This document shows, piece after piece, positions 18,048 through 27,351 of a stretch of DNA of 33,528 nt (its first letter is position 1; every line of letters begins with the position of its first letter). The DNA is from an uncultured bacterium. GTDB taxonomy: Bacteria > Patescibacteriota > Minisyncoccia > Moranbacterales > GWC2-37-73. Made by a program: the position numbers and the translations under genes. The stretch spans positions 1 to 33,528 of the forward strand of contig CAILTR010000115.1 in assembly GCA_903837175.1 (NCBI GenBank), in the 5' to 3' direction. The notes below the pieces were generated by a model. It saw nothing but the letters and a program-made list of their open reading frames with translations, made no database searches and was not told where the DNA came from.

Positions 18048-18125
18048 GTAAACCTGAACTATTTTGTTTTACAGGCTCGGACCAGCTGGACCGTAGGGCT
18101 GGAAAATAAAATAGTTCAGGTTTAC
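18048..18125. repeat. large inverted repeat (hairpin)
   Basis: GTAAACCTGAACTATTTTgTTTT ... AAAAtAAAATAGTTCAGGTTTAC, 23-nt arms with one mismatch. Confidence 0.85.
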
Positions 18126-18221
18126 CTAGCAGGATCGTTATGCGAAATAAGTTGTTTGTTTCAAATCTCAGCGGAGCCTGAGCGCGACGCAGTCGCAGTT
18201 TGAAGCCAACAAAAAAGATGG

Positions 18222-18254
18222 CAGGGCGACCTTGATGTAAATCAGGTCGCCCTG
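18222..18254. repeat. GC-rich hairpin
   Basis: cagggcgaccttgat-gtaa-atcaggtcgccctg; no T run follows. Confidence 0.75.
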
Positions 18255-18462
18255 AATTTACTCAAAAATTTTAAATTTTAAGTTTTAAATTTCAAATCAA
18301 ATCCAAATTTTTAAATATTTAATTTTTTAAAGAATTCAAAATTTGGTCATTGGAAATTCATTTCAAATTTAAAATTTCAAATTTAAAATTTGAGCAGCTG
18401 TATTTATTTTTTAAGGCGATAAATTTTAAATAAACATAATTTGTTGCCGCAAATTTAACCTT

Positions 18463-19164
18463 ATGAGAATAGGTGGTTTCCAAAAAATGACCCTAATCGA
18501 CTATCCCGGTAAGTTGGCAACCACGGTTTTTACGGTGGGCTGTAATTTTCGTTGTAGCTTTTGCCATAATCCAGAGTTGGTACTGCCAGAAAAGTTTCCA
18601 CCCTTGAATAATTTAGAAGCAGAATTTTTTCAGCATCTTTCGCGGCGCAAGGGAAAATTGGAAGGCGTTTGCATTACGGGTGGCGAACCAACTATCCAAC
18701 CAGACTTGCTTGATTTTATTAGGAAAATTAAGCAAATGGGTTTTTTAGTTAAGCTTGATTCTAACGGTAGCCAGCCGGAGGTATTGAAGAAAGTTATTGC
18801 GGAAAAGCTGGTTGATTTTATTGCGATGGATATTAAAAATAGTCCAGCTGGATACGTGCGCACAGTTGGAATTGGTGTCGAGCTTAAAAAAATAAGGCAA
18901 AGCGTAAAGTTGATTATGGAAAGTGGAATTGACTATGAATTTCGCACTACTGTCGTGCCTGGGATCCATGGCGAAAAAGATTTTGAAAAAATTGGCCAGT
19001 GGCTTGAAGGTGCAAAAGTTTATTATTTGCAAGAATATCGCGAAAGACATATTTTAGATTCAAATTTGAAAACTAAGACAACTGGAAAAACTCTTGATTT
19101 AGGGAAAATTAAGCAACTGCTGAAAGTTTATGTTAAAAAGGTAGGAATTAGGGAAAATAGTTAA
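18463..19164 (+). CDS. nrdG: anaerobic ribonucleotide reductase activating protein (radical SAM)
   Basis: MRIGGFQKMTLIDYPGKLATTVFTVGCNFRCSFCHNPELV; TGGEPTIQPDL. Confidence 0.88.
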   Translation: MRIGGFQKMTLIDYPGKLATTVFTVGCNFRCSFCHNPELVLPEKFPPLNNLEAEFFQHLSRRKGKLEGVCITGGEPTIQPDLLDFIRKIKQMGFLVKLDSNGSQPEVLKKVIAEKLVDFIAMDIKNSPAGYVRTVGIGVELKKIRQSVKLIMESGIDYEFRTTVVPGIHGEKDFEKIGQWLEGAKVYYLQEYRERHILDSNLKTKTTGKTLDLGKIKQLLKVYVKKVGIRENS

Positions 19165-19318
19165 AAGTAGAAATCGTGAAAAAAAAATAATTCAGGCGCG
19201 TAGAACTAGATAGTAGTAATAGAAAACAGAAGTTACAGGCTTCTTTTTTTATGCTAAAATATTAATAGGCTGAATTTTAATATTTGAGAACCTAATTATT
19301 TTTTAAAGTCATTGTTTT

Positions 19319-19705
19319 ATGTGGGAAAAGCTTAAAAAAATTATAGTTCAGGTGGCGGTGCTTTTTATTAACGTCGCGCTAGTGGGTGGGGGAGTGGCTT
19401 ATTTTAAAAATCAGCAAGAAAAAAAAGATGCTTTGCAGGCGCTTGCTGATAATGTAATAGTGGAAACGCCAGTTGAAACGATTGACCCGATTGCTGAAAA
19501 GGCCGCGCAATTGCAACAAATTATCGATCAGGTCGCTACGCAAAAAAATGAAAATGTGGCTAAAAATACTGGGAAAATTACCGTCCAACAACCTAAAACA
19601 GTTACTCAAGTAATTCCAGGAGGTACGAAAACTGTTACAACTACTGCCCCAAGTTCAAGTTCTACTACTACCTCAAAACCAGCTAAAACCACTAAAAAAA
19701 GTTAA
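19319..19705 (+). CDS. single-TM protein with Ser/Thr-rich tail
   Basis: N-terminal TM (IIVQVAVLFINVALVGGGVAYF); tail TTTAPSSSSTTTSKPAKTTKKS. Confidence 0.6.
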   Translation: MWEKLKKIIVQVAVLFINVALVGGGVAYFKNQQEKKDALQALADNVIVETPVETIDPIAEKAAQLQQIIDQVATQKNENVAKNTGKITVQQPKTVTQVIPGGTKTVTTTAPSSSSTTTSKPAKTTKKS

Positions 19706-19710
19706 AAAAT

Positions 19711-20193
19711 ATGGCTAATAAAGAAAAAATAAAGCTTTTCTTTGCAATTTTCTTCCTGCTAGGTTTCTCTTTGCTTTCCAATAGCGTCATTAGAAAAAAG
19801 GTCTTTCCTTCGCTAGGAACTTCCTTGGATAGTAATAAACTAGCTTTAGCTGATGATGAAGAGGGTGAGAAAAATAGGGGTGAGTCTGATGATGAAAATG
19901 CAGAAGCAGTTTCAGCAACTCCAGCCTCTAGCTCAAGTTCTTCGAAACCGCAGACCTATACGCAAATTATTAAATTACCAGACCAAATCGTAACCAAAAC
20001 TGTTATTGAGGATGTAATTTTAATTGACACTGATAAAGATGGCTTAGCTGATGGTAGCGATCCGCATCCAACTATTCCTGAATTTATTATCGTCACGGAT
20101 AATAATGGAAATGGGATTGATGATAGTTATGAAATAGCTGTTGGTGATAGTAACGGGAATGGGGTGGCAGATAATTACGAGGCAATAAAATGA
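19711..20193 (+). CDS. secreted/anchored protein with Ca-binding-type (TSP3-like) repeats
   Basis: N-terminal hydrophobic segment; DTDKDGLADGSDPHP, DNNGNGIDDSYE, DSNGNGVADNYE. Confidence 0.75.
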   Translation: MANKEKIKLFFAIFFLLGFSLLSNSVIRKKVFPSLGTSLDSNKLALADDEEGEKNRGESDDENAEAVSATPASSSSSSKPQTYTQIIKLPDQIVTKTVIEDVILIDTDKDGLADGSDPHPTIPEFIIVTDNNGNGIDDSYEIAVGDSNGNGVADNYEAIK

Positions 20194-20197
20194 CGCT

Positions 20198-21157
20198 ATG
20201 ATTAATGAACAATCAATGGCTAGGGTGGCCAGGCGACAATTTAAAAAATTTGGAACCGAGATTGATTTTCAAATCGTAGTTGCTGATCAGGATAAAATTG
20301 TCGAGGCTGAGAAAGATCTTGAGCAAGCTGAAAGAAAGTGCGATGAAATTGAAAAAATTTTTAGTCGCTTTGACACTGAGAGTGAGCTAATGAAGATTAA
20401 TTCTCAATTAGGGGTTTCCTGGCCAGCTTCAACCCAGCTAGTTGAAATTGCTAAATTAGCGCTTAGTTATAATCAGGAAACTTCGGGATATTTTGACCCG
20501 CGGATTATTGGTGAGCTTGAAGCTACTGGGTATAATTGTGATTTTGAAAAAATTAAAGAGGCTAAAATTTCAGTAGCGAAAAAAGTTATTAATTTTGAGC
20601 GAGCACTGCACGAAGATTTGATTATCAAAGAGGCTAAACTTACTTTCAAGGAGCGAATGGATTTTGCTGGAATTGTTAAAGGCTATGCAGTTGATCAGCT
20701 TACGCAGTTTTTTAAGGCGTGCGGTTGGAAAAACTTCTTAGTTGATTGTGGGGGCGATATGTTTTTTAGTGGGAAAGATCAAAATGGCAACCCGTGGTAT
20801 ATTGATATTGAAGGAATTGCTTATGAAAACTTGATGTTGGAATTGCAGGAAAAAGCCATTGCAACTTCTGGTATTGGAAAAAGAAAATGGGAAATTGCGG
20901 GAAAAAGATTTCATCACTTAGTTAACCCGAAAGATTGTGGACAATATTGTTTTGATTTGAAATCGGTGACTGTGGTGGCGGACTGTGCTGCGAAGGCTGA
21001 CGTTTGGGCGAAAACTCTTTTTGTGATGGGGGCTAGCGTTGCAAAAAGTTTAGCCCAAGAAAAAAAGCTTGCTTGCGCTATTTTAGCTTATCGCGGAGGA
21101 GCTTGGATTTCAACCGAATTTAAGAAATATTTACATAACCCTCAAAACAATGAATAA
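20198..21157 (+). CDS. apbE: ApbE-like FAD:protein FMN transferase
   Basis: FSRFDTESELMKIN, GYFDPRI, MDFAGIVKGYAVDQL, NFLVDCGGDMFFSG, IATSG, HHLVNPKDCG. Confidence 0.88.
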   Translation: MINEQSMARVARRQFKKFGTEIDFQIVVADQDKIVEAEKDLEQAERKCDEIEKIFSRFDTESELMKINSQLGVSWPASTQLVEIAKLALSYNQETSGYFDPRIIGELEATGYNCDFEKIKEAKISVAKKVINFERALHEDLIIKEAKLTFKERMDFAGIVKGYAVDQLTQFFKACGWKNFLVDCGGDMFFSGKDQNGNPWYIDIEGIAYENLMLELQEKAIATSGIGKRKWEIAGKRFHHLVNPKDCGQYCFDLKSVTVVADCAAKADVWAKTLFVMGASVAKSLAQEKKLACAILAYRGGAWISTEFKKYLHNPQNNE

Positions 21158-22043
21158 GAAAATTTTTGCAATGTTGCTCCTCGTATTTTTTTCAACTTTT
21201 TTTAGTTGGAAAGTTGTGGGCGCTCAGGAAAATTTCAAAGTTAACTATGCTGGACAAGTAGCCGTTGATAGTGATTTAGATGGCTTGACTGATCAAGGTG
21301 AAATTCAAGTTTTTCGCACCGACCCTAATAAAGCGGATACGGATGGCGACAGCTACGGTGATGGGGTGGAAGTTCTAGCTGGAACCGATCCGCTGGATGC
21401 AAAATTATATCCTGGCACAAAGCCCGAAGAGACTGTCGCTGAACAGGCACCAGTTACGGTAGTAGAAGTTCCTGTACCTTGGTATATTTCTCGCGCTAGT
21501 GGCTTAGTGTCCTTTTTCCTGCTTTACCTTTCGATTTTCTTGGGGCTAACTCTACGAATTCCGCTGCTGCGAAAAATATTTTTGCCAATTTATTCCATGA
21601 AAATTCATTGCTGGCTTTCGCTCCAGGCTTTGCTGTTTGCTTTTGTGCATGCAGTTGCATTGATCTTTGATAAGTGGTTGGGCTTTAAATTGGTTGATTT
21701 ATTTGTGCCCTTTGCTTCACAGTATAAGCCGGAACTTACAGTCTACGGTATTCTTGGTTTTTATTTAATGATTATTATGATTCTGACTTCATACGGTCGG
21801 AAACTAATTTCCCAAAAAGTTTGGCGCTTTGTGCATTTTACAAACTTGGTCCTCTACGGTGTTGTTTTTGTGCATGCTCTTTATTTAGGTACCGACCTCA
21901 AAGTTGAGCTATTTCGAAATATCTTTATTTTAGCAAATGCCTTCCTGGTTTTCTTGATGCTATATAATCTCGAGCTTCGTATCGTCGAATCGATTCGGCT
22001 TCGCAAGCAAAAGCAGGAAGCGTTAAATAATAGTAGCGTATAG
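21150..22043 (+). CDS. ferric-reductase-like transmembrane protein with N-terminal TSP3-type repeats
   Basis: Signal peptide, DSDLDGLTDQGEIQVFRTDPNKADTDGDSYGDGVE, then a TM core with paired His (MKIHCWLSLQALLFAFVHA; FVHFTNLVLYGVVFVHALYLG). Confidence 0.8.
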   Translation: MNKKIFAMLLLVFFSTFFSWKVVGAQENFKVNYAGQVAVDSDLDGLTDQGEIQVFRTDPNKADTDGDSYGDGVEVLAGTDPLDAKLYPGTKPEETVAEQAPVTVVEVPVPWYISRASGLVSFFLLYLSIFLGLTLRIPLLRKIFLPIYSMKIHCWLSLQALLFAFVHAVALIFDKWLGFKLVDLFVPFASQYKPELTVYGILGFYLMIIMILTSYGRKLISQKVWRFVHFTNLVLYGVVFVHALYLGTDLKVELFRNIFILANAFLVFLMLYNLELRIVESIRLRKQKQEALNNSSV

Positions 22044-22323
22044 ATAAGCTAAAAAATATTATTAATTTATTGGATTAGTAAAAGCACCTTAATTTTGTAT
22101 TTTTGTATCCTCCGCACATTGCGAAGTGCGTAGGCAAAAGACGATTGATGAGCGTAAAAAATTTCTAGCGAGCTTTTTCAGCAGAAAAAGTGCAGCGGGA
22201 ATTTTTAGCGAAGAGTGAAGTCTTTGCCCCAGCAACGAGCACGTGTCGGGATTTCTTTTGTAACTTTTCTTCTAAAAGAAAAGTTAATTCATTTATATTT
22301 TGTAGCTAATGGATTGATTATAA

Positions 22324-22581
22324 ATGTCCAAGCGTAATTGTTCAATTTTATTTCATATGCGTATCTACATTAAAGTTTCCCCACGCTCTTCGAAAAATGA
22401 AGTCGTGAAAGTTTCCGAGGGGGAATACAATATGAAGCTCACCGCGCCGCCAGTTGACGGGCAGGCGAATGAAGCGCTCATAAAACTACTCGCTAAATTT
22501 TTTGGCGTTTCAAAAAGTAGCATCAATATCGTCGGTGGCAAGACTGCCAAAATTAAAATGGTGGATATCGCCAGCCTATGA
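22324..22581 (+). CDS. DUF167/YggU family protein
   Basis: MRIYIKVSPRSSKNEVV...YNMKLTAPPVDGQANEALIKLLAKFFGVSKSSINIVGGKTAKIKMV; likely start ATG at 22357. Confidence 0.88.
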   Translation: MSKRNCSILFHMRIYIKVSPRSSKNEVVKVSEGEYNMKLTAPPVDGQANEALIKLLAKFFGVSKSSINIVGGKTAKIKMVDIASL

Positions 22582-22637
22582 AAATTGTTAAAAATTATAC
22601 TAATAGCGAGTTAACTAAGTTGATACTATATTACGAC

Positions 22638-22668
22638 GGAGCTAAGCTTAGATTCGGCGCTTAGCTCC
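22638..22668. repeat. hairpin inside a larger imperfect inverted repeat
   Basis: ggagctaagc ... gcttagctcc, flanked by imperfectly complementary taactaagttgatact / agtatagattaagtta. Confidence 0.6.
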
Positions 22669-22799
22669 AGGATAGCAAGCTAGTATAGATTAAGTTAATT
22701 TGGTATAATTTTTTTGAAATGTTTTAATTTAGAGCCTCAAAATTAAACAGGGAAAATTATTCTTTTTTAAAAAAAAGAAACACAGCAATAGGAAAATAG

Positions 22800-22841
22800 A
22801 AAAGACCGCTATAGATGCGGTCGCGTCTATAGCGGTCTTTT
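22800..22841. repeat. long hairpin with A-run/T-run flanks (bidirectional terminator-like)
   Basis: aaaagaccgctatagatgcggtcgcgtctatagcggtctttt. Confidence 0.85.
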
Positions 22842-23416
22842 TGAAAAAAATAAAAATGAAGAGAAAAATTTCAAGTCCCATAAAACAAAAAATTCTTTTA
22901 TTATTGGGTGCTGGCGTTGCCCTTGGTTTTGCTGGCTCTCCGCGACAATATTTTCGAGTATTGAAAACAACAACCAGGGCTTGGAAATCAATTGACGAGG
23001 ATTATCTTCGTCGAACGGTCCGCGAATTTTATCGGGAAAGGTTGGTAAGTAGAGTCGAAAATTCAAATGGTACGACAAGTATTGTGCTGACCGAAAAAGG
23101 AAAGCTGAGAATTTTGGAGTTTAACATTTATCAGCTTAAAATAAAAAAGCCAACCAAGTGGGATGGCAAGTGGCGAATTGTGATGTTTGATATCCCGGAA
23201 AAAATGAAAAGCAAGCGCGATGTGCTTCGTGAAAAACTCAAAGACTTAAAATTTTCCGAACTTCAAAAATCTGTTTTCGTGCATCCATACCCATGTCTGG
23301 AGGAAATAAATTTTCTTGCAGAATTTTATCAAATTCGTAAATTTGTAAAATGCGGGGAGCTTATGCAACTTACCAATGAAGAAGCAGAGCTGAAAATTCA
23401 TTTTAAATTGAAGTAG
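22841..23416 (+). CDS. PaaX/Cas2-like protein
   Basis: Predicted winged-helix N-terminus and C-terminal WRIVMFDIPEKMKSKRDVLREKLKDLKFSELQKSVFVHPYPC. Listed start is TTG; ATG at 22856 is likely. Confidence 0.7.
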   Translation: MKKIKMKRKISSPIKQKILLLLGAGVALGFAGSPRQYFRVLKTTTRAWKSIDEDYLRRTVREFYRERLVSRVENSNGTTSIVLTEKGKLRILEFNIYQLKIKKPTKWDGKWRIVMFDIPEKMKSKRDVLREKLKDLKFSELQKSVFVHPYPCLEEINFLAEFYQIRKFVKCGELMQLTNEEAELKIHFKLK

Positions 23417-23502
23417 TAAATGAGAAAAGTTTTCGTAGCTCGTTCTTTTCTTCAGAAAAAGACAGCCTCTTGCTATGACCATTGCCCCTTATGGAAAAAC
23501 AT

Positions 23503-23546
23503 AAAAAGACTGCTATACACGCGGTCGCGTCTATAGTGGTCTTTTT
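23503..23546. repeat. second copy of the 22800 hairpin
   Basis: aaaaagactgctatacacgcggtcgcgtctatagtggtcttttt; same gcggtcgcgtctatag core as 22800-22841. Confidence 0.82.
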
Positions 23547-23620
23547 AATTATTGTAGCTGTTAGCGAAAAGAAGGATGTAGGGATTTCTGCGTTGATATG
23601 CGTTGACTGGGTCTTGAAAT

Positions 23621-24445
23621 ATGGTAAGCTTTAGATATAATTTTGAAAATAAAAAAATGAAAAAAGAAAATATTAAAAAAAGCTTACTTGCTTTTGCTTT
23701 GTCTGTTGTAGCTGTTGGTGGTGGTTTATGGGGTGGGTTTTTGTTTGTGGATAGGCTTGCTTTAGAAATGCCATGGCAGAAAACTAATTTAAGTGAAATT
23801 AAGCAACAGGTGCCAGTTCCAGTTGATAAAAGCAATATTAACACGGGGAAACAAATTCCTGTGACCGAAGCTAGCAAGGGCAATGTAACCTTACCAAATG
23901 TTGTTGATATAAAAATGCAGGAGGCTACCTTTCAAGCCTCTGTGAAAAATTTATTCCAAGCTTTTGCCAAAGTTAATAACGCTAAGGTGACTGAAACTAA
24001 AGATGGTGGCATGTGGTGGGATACTGAAGATGGTTTTTCCATTATGAATTCTACTGGAACTCAAGATACGAACTTACTTTTAAGTTCTACTTCCGACACT
24101 AATTATTCAGCATTCAAAAAGACTGCTCTGTTTCTTTCACCGCTTATTGATAGAATTATGTATGAAAATGGTTTTAGATTGAGTGAATGGAATTCATCAA
24201 AGATAGGCGAAGAAAGTTTTATTGGCATAGGAAATATGACTGATATTGTTGGTTTTTATGACTTCATAGGGGCCTACGAAAATGATTCGAAGAAAGTAGT
24301 TTTTACTGCTAATCCAGATGCTAATTTATTTCAAAATACCCCAGGAGAATTCTATTATACTTTTTCATTTAGTGTTTTGGATAATGATATTTATGTAAAA
24401 AACTATAAAAAACAAATATCCATATTTAAAAGATCTTGGTTTTAA
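23621..24445 (+). CDS. membrane-anchored protein of unknown function (N-terminal part of a probably frameshifted gene)
   Basis: N-terminal TM; shifting by one base at an A6 run (24407-24412) continues into the next ORF. Confidence 0.6.
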   Translation: MVSFRYNFENKKMKKENIKKSLLAFALSVVAVGGGLWGGFLFVDRLALEMPWQKTNLSEIKQQVPVPVDKSNINTGKQIPVTEASKGNVTLPNVVDIKMQEATFQASVKNLFQAFAKVNNAKVTETKDGGMWWDTEDGFSIMNSTGTQDTNLLLSSTSDTNYSAFKKTALFLSPLIDRIMYENGFRLSEWNSSKIGEESFIGIGNMTDIVGFYDFIGAYENDSKKVVFTANPDANLFQNTPGEFYYTFSFSVLDNDIYVKNYKKQISIFKRSWF

Positions 24446-24449
24446 AGAA

Positions 24450-24680
24450 ATGGTCATTAATGAGTTTTTAAGCGAAACTAGTAATTTCATCGCGCTTAAA
24501 GTTCATGGAAGACGATATGGAAATGTAATGATTGCAAAAAAAATAAATAAGGTATGGACAGAGATAGCTTCGATACAGGATTCTCCAGATTGTGAGTTAG
24601 TTAAAAGATATGAAATTCCTAAGGAAATAATTGGAGCTTGCTATCAAGATGATAAATTGATTATAAATGATAAATTCTAA
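24450..24680 (+). CDS. C-terminal continuation of the preceding ORF
   Basis: The same frame read upstream gives KNKYPYLKDLGFKEMVINEFL, consistent with continuity. Confidence 0.5.
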   Translation: MVINEFLSETSNFIALKVHGRRYGNVMIAKKINKVWTEIASIQDSPDCELVKRYEIPKEIIGACYQDDKLIINDKF

Positions 24681-24742
24681 ATCTTTTATCGTGTAATTTC
24701 AGTAGCAGGTGATGTCCTCAAATAGCTTGATGTAATAAGTAT

Positions 24743-26206
24743 ATGTCAAAATCAAAAATACTTTTATTTTTGCTTTTAAGTTTTGTGGGGGCAGTTTTTG
24801 TGCGGTCGTTTTTTGCAGTCAGTCAAATGCAAATTTTTTTACTCTTGATTTTTTCTTTGATAACTTTATTTGTTTTTTATAAAAATAAAATGGCGACGCT
24901 GGTCGCTTTTTTGTTGCTTGCTTTTGTACTCGGACTGTGGCGCACTGATAGTAGGATTGAAGAAGCTAATAATTTAAAATATCTCGGGAAAGTTTTTCAA
25001 GAAAATGCAATTGTTCAAAAAGTAAGTCCTTCAACTTTCGGTCAAAATATTATTGTTAGTCTTCAGTCTGAAAAAATTTCTGTCTTACTGCAAGTCCCGC
25101 AATATCCAGAATACCAATTCGGCGATTTATTGGAAATAGTTTGCCCCGCTAAAGCCATTGAAAACCTGTCTGCCGGTGAGGCAGGTAAAGACGCTAGTTT
25201 TGATTATCGGATGTATATGGCAAAGGAAGGCGTGCTTTATCAATGTGAAAAGGGCAAATCAAGAAAGATTGGAGAAAACAGCGGCAGTTGGTTTCTGGGA
25301 AAAATAATTGCAATGCGGACAATTTTTGAAAGTAAAATTACTAAGGTTATTCCCCAGCCTTATGGGGCTTTGGCAGAAGGTTTGCTACTGGGAGGCAGTG
25401 GGGGACTTTCCAAGGAAATTCAGGCCGATTTTTCGCGCACTGGGATGACGCATATCGTGGCGGTCTCCGGTTATAACGTAACGATCATTGCGGAATATCT
25501 AATTTTACTGGGTATTTTCTTAGGCTTTTGGCGCAAGCAAGCGATTTGGTTTGCTATTGTCGGGATAATTTTGTTTGTGATTATGAGCGGTCTGCCAGCT
25601 TCAGCCGTGCGAGCTGGGGTGATGAGCGGCATTTTACTTTGGGCGATGAAAAATGGGCGTTTGGCGTCCTCGGAGAATGCGATTATTTTTGCAGGCGCAA
25701 TTATGCTAATGCTGAATCCCTTGTTGCTTAGGTGGGATGTGGGCTTTCAGCTTTCTTTTTTAGCAACCCTGGGGATTGTCCTGACTGCTTCTTTTTGGGA
25801 AAAAAGCTTTGTGAAAAAAAATAAAGCCCTGGGAATTTCTGAGGCAATTACGTTGTCGCTGAGCGCTCAAATTTTTGTTTTGCCAATTATCGCCTATAAT
25901 TTTCAGCTTGTCTCGCTGATTTCACTGCTGGCAAATGTTTTTATTTTGCCAGTGATTCCGCTTTCGATGCTATTGGTTTTTTTGGTGATTGTGTTTGGTT
26001 TGATTTGGACGCCACTTTCACTGGTCTTTGCGTGGCTGGCTTTCGTTTTGCTAGCTTATGAGTTAAAATTAATTCATCTTTTGGCTGAGTTTCCCTGGGC
26101 CAGTGCTAGTATCGAAAAAGTCAGCTCCTGGTGGATTGTGGTTTATTACATAGTATTGGCAGGTATAATTTTTTGGATAAAGAAGCGGGAAAATTTTGAA
26201 TTATGA
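24743..26206 (+). CDS. comEC: ComEC/Rec2 competence membrane protein, channel part
   Basis: GALAEGLLLGGSGGLSKEIQADFSRTGMTHIVAVSGYNVTII, SGLPASAVRAGVMSGI, multiple TM. Confidence 0.9.
   Translation: MSKSKILLFLLLSFVGAVFVRSFFAVSQMQIFLLLIFSLITLFVFYKNKMATLVAFLLLAFVLGLWRTDSRIEEANNLKYLGKVFQENAIVQKVSPSTFGQNIIVSLQSEKISVLLQVPQYPEYQFGDLLEIVCPAKAIENLSAGEAGKDASFDYRMYMAKEGVLYQCEKGKSRKIGENSGSWFLGKIIAMRTIFESKITKVIPQPYGALAEGLLLGGSGGLSKEIQADFSRTGMTHIVAVSGYNVTIIAEYLILLGIFLGFWRKQAIWFAIVGIILFVIMSGLPASAVRAGVMSGILLWAMKNGRLASSENAIIFAGAIMLMLNPLLLRWDVGFQLSFLATLGIVLTASFWEKSFVKKNKALGISEAITLSLSAQIFVLPIIAYNFQLVSLISLLANVFILPVIPLSMLLVFLVIVFGLIWTPLSLVFAWLAFVLLAYELKLIHLLAEFPWASASIEKVSSWWIVVYYIVLAGIIFWIKKRENFEL
25164..25186. 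repeat. intragenic palindromic repeat within comEC
   Basis: acctgtctgccggtgaggcaggt, similar to cctgtctgccgataggcagg at 14310-14330. Confidence 0.7.
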
Positions 26207-26307
26207 AGTTTGAATTTCGAATCAAGCCAGAATGATTTAATGTTTTAAAAATTAATACATTAAAAATTTATTCAAAATTAAAAATTTAAAATTTCTTTTA
26301 GAGGCTT

Positions 26308-27174
26308 ATGCGTAATCGTAAAATATTTTTTTCTATCCTGGGTGGGATTTTTGCGCTGGCGATAATTTTAAGCGTTATTATTTTGCATAGCAGGGATGAA
26401 GTTCTCAGGGTAATTTTTTTAGACGTGGGGCAAGGCGATGCAATTTTAATTTCTCAAGGCTCGCAACAAGTTTTGATTGATGGCGGTAAGGATGGAAAAT
26501 TGCTTTTAGAAAAATTAGGAAAATACATTCCTTTTTGGGATCGCAAAATTGAAAATATTATCGAGACTCATCCGGATCAAGATCATATCGGAGGCCTCGT
26601 TGAGGTTCTGCAAACTTATGAAGTTGAAAGTGTCTTGGAAACAAAAATGCAAAGTGATTCGCAAACCTTTAAAAAATTGGAAGAAATCATTGCAAAAAAT
26701 AAAGTCGAAAAAGTTGAGGCGAAAAAAGATGTGAGTCTTAAATTTTCCAATGGCGCAACCTTACAAATTTTGTATCCTTTTGATTCCGTGATGGATGTCA
26801 ATGGAAAAGATACTAATATGTATAGCGTTTTGGCAAAGTTAATAGTTGGCGAAAATAAATTTTTGCTGACAGGAGATTTGCCGACCACCCAAGAGAACGA
26901 ATTGCTCTCTGGAGATATTGATGTCAGCGCGCAATTTCTGAAAGTCGCGCATCACGGTTCAAAATATGCTACTAGCAATGAGTTCCTTGATAAGGTAAAG
27001 CCAACCGAGGCAATCATTTCCGTTGGCAAAAATAATTCTTATGGCCATCCGAACCCAGAAACTCTCCAACGGCTGACGGCTCACCGCATCAACATTCATC
27101 GCACTGATGAAAGCGGGGATCTGGTATATGAATGTTTTCAATTAACCAATAAATGTGTTTTAAAGGCTTTGTAA
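26308..27174 (+). CDS. ComEC C-terminal-like metallo-beta-lactamase fold protein
   Basis: LRVIFLDVGQGDAILI, ETHPDQDHIGGL, KVAHHGSKYATS, SVGKNNSYGHP. Confidence 0.9.
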   Translation: MRNRKIFFSILGGIFALAIILSVIILHSRDEVLRVIFLDVGQGDAILISQGSQQVLIDGGKDGKLLLEKLGKYIPFWDRKIENIIETHPDQDHIGGLVEVLQTYEVESVLETKMQSDSQTFKKLEEIIAKNKVEKVEAKKDVSLKFSNGATLQILYPFDSVMDVNGKDTNMYSVLAKLIVGENKFLLTGDLPTTQENELLSGDIDVSAQFLKVAHHGSKYATSNEFLDKVKPTEAIISVGKNNSYGHPNPETLQRLTAHRINIHRTDESGDLVYECFQLTNKCVLKAL

Positions 27175-27351
27175 ATTTAAATTAAAAAAAGTCACCAGTC
27201 ATCAGTAATCAATAATTAACTCACAGTGCTAACTCTTTCGTGATGACAGATGACCGGTTACTACTTACTTGAAGCCTTGATTAATCCCAATCTTTCTGCT
27301 AACCTTTACAAATAAAGTATTTTAATTAAATTATAAAAATATTAAAACCTT

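Noticed and set aside
18258-18395. AT-rich block of aaatttaaaattt inverted repeats as a possible origin or structured RNA
   Set aside because: Low-complexity; similar blocks occur at about 14630-14660 and 26206-26300, so no specific function can be supported.
22841-23416. Cas2-like protein as evidence of a CRISPR-Cas locus
   Set aside because: No repeats, spacers or other cas genes nearby; PaaX-type regulators share this C-terminal fold.
23545-23883. 112-aa minus-strand ORF, and other antisense ORFs of 60-112 aa in the track
   Set aside because: They overlap better-supported plus-strand genes or intergenic DNA and show no recognisable domain.
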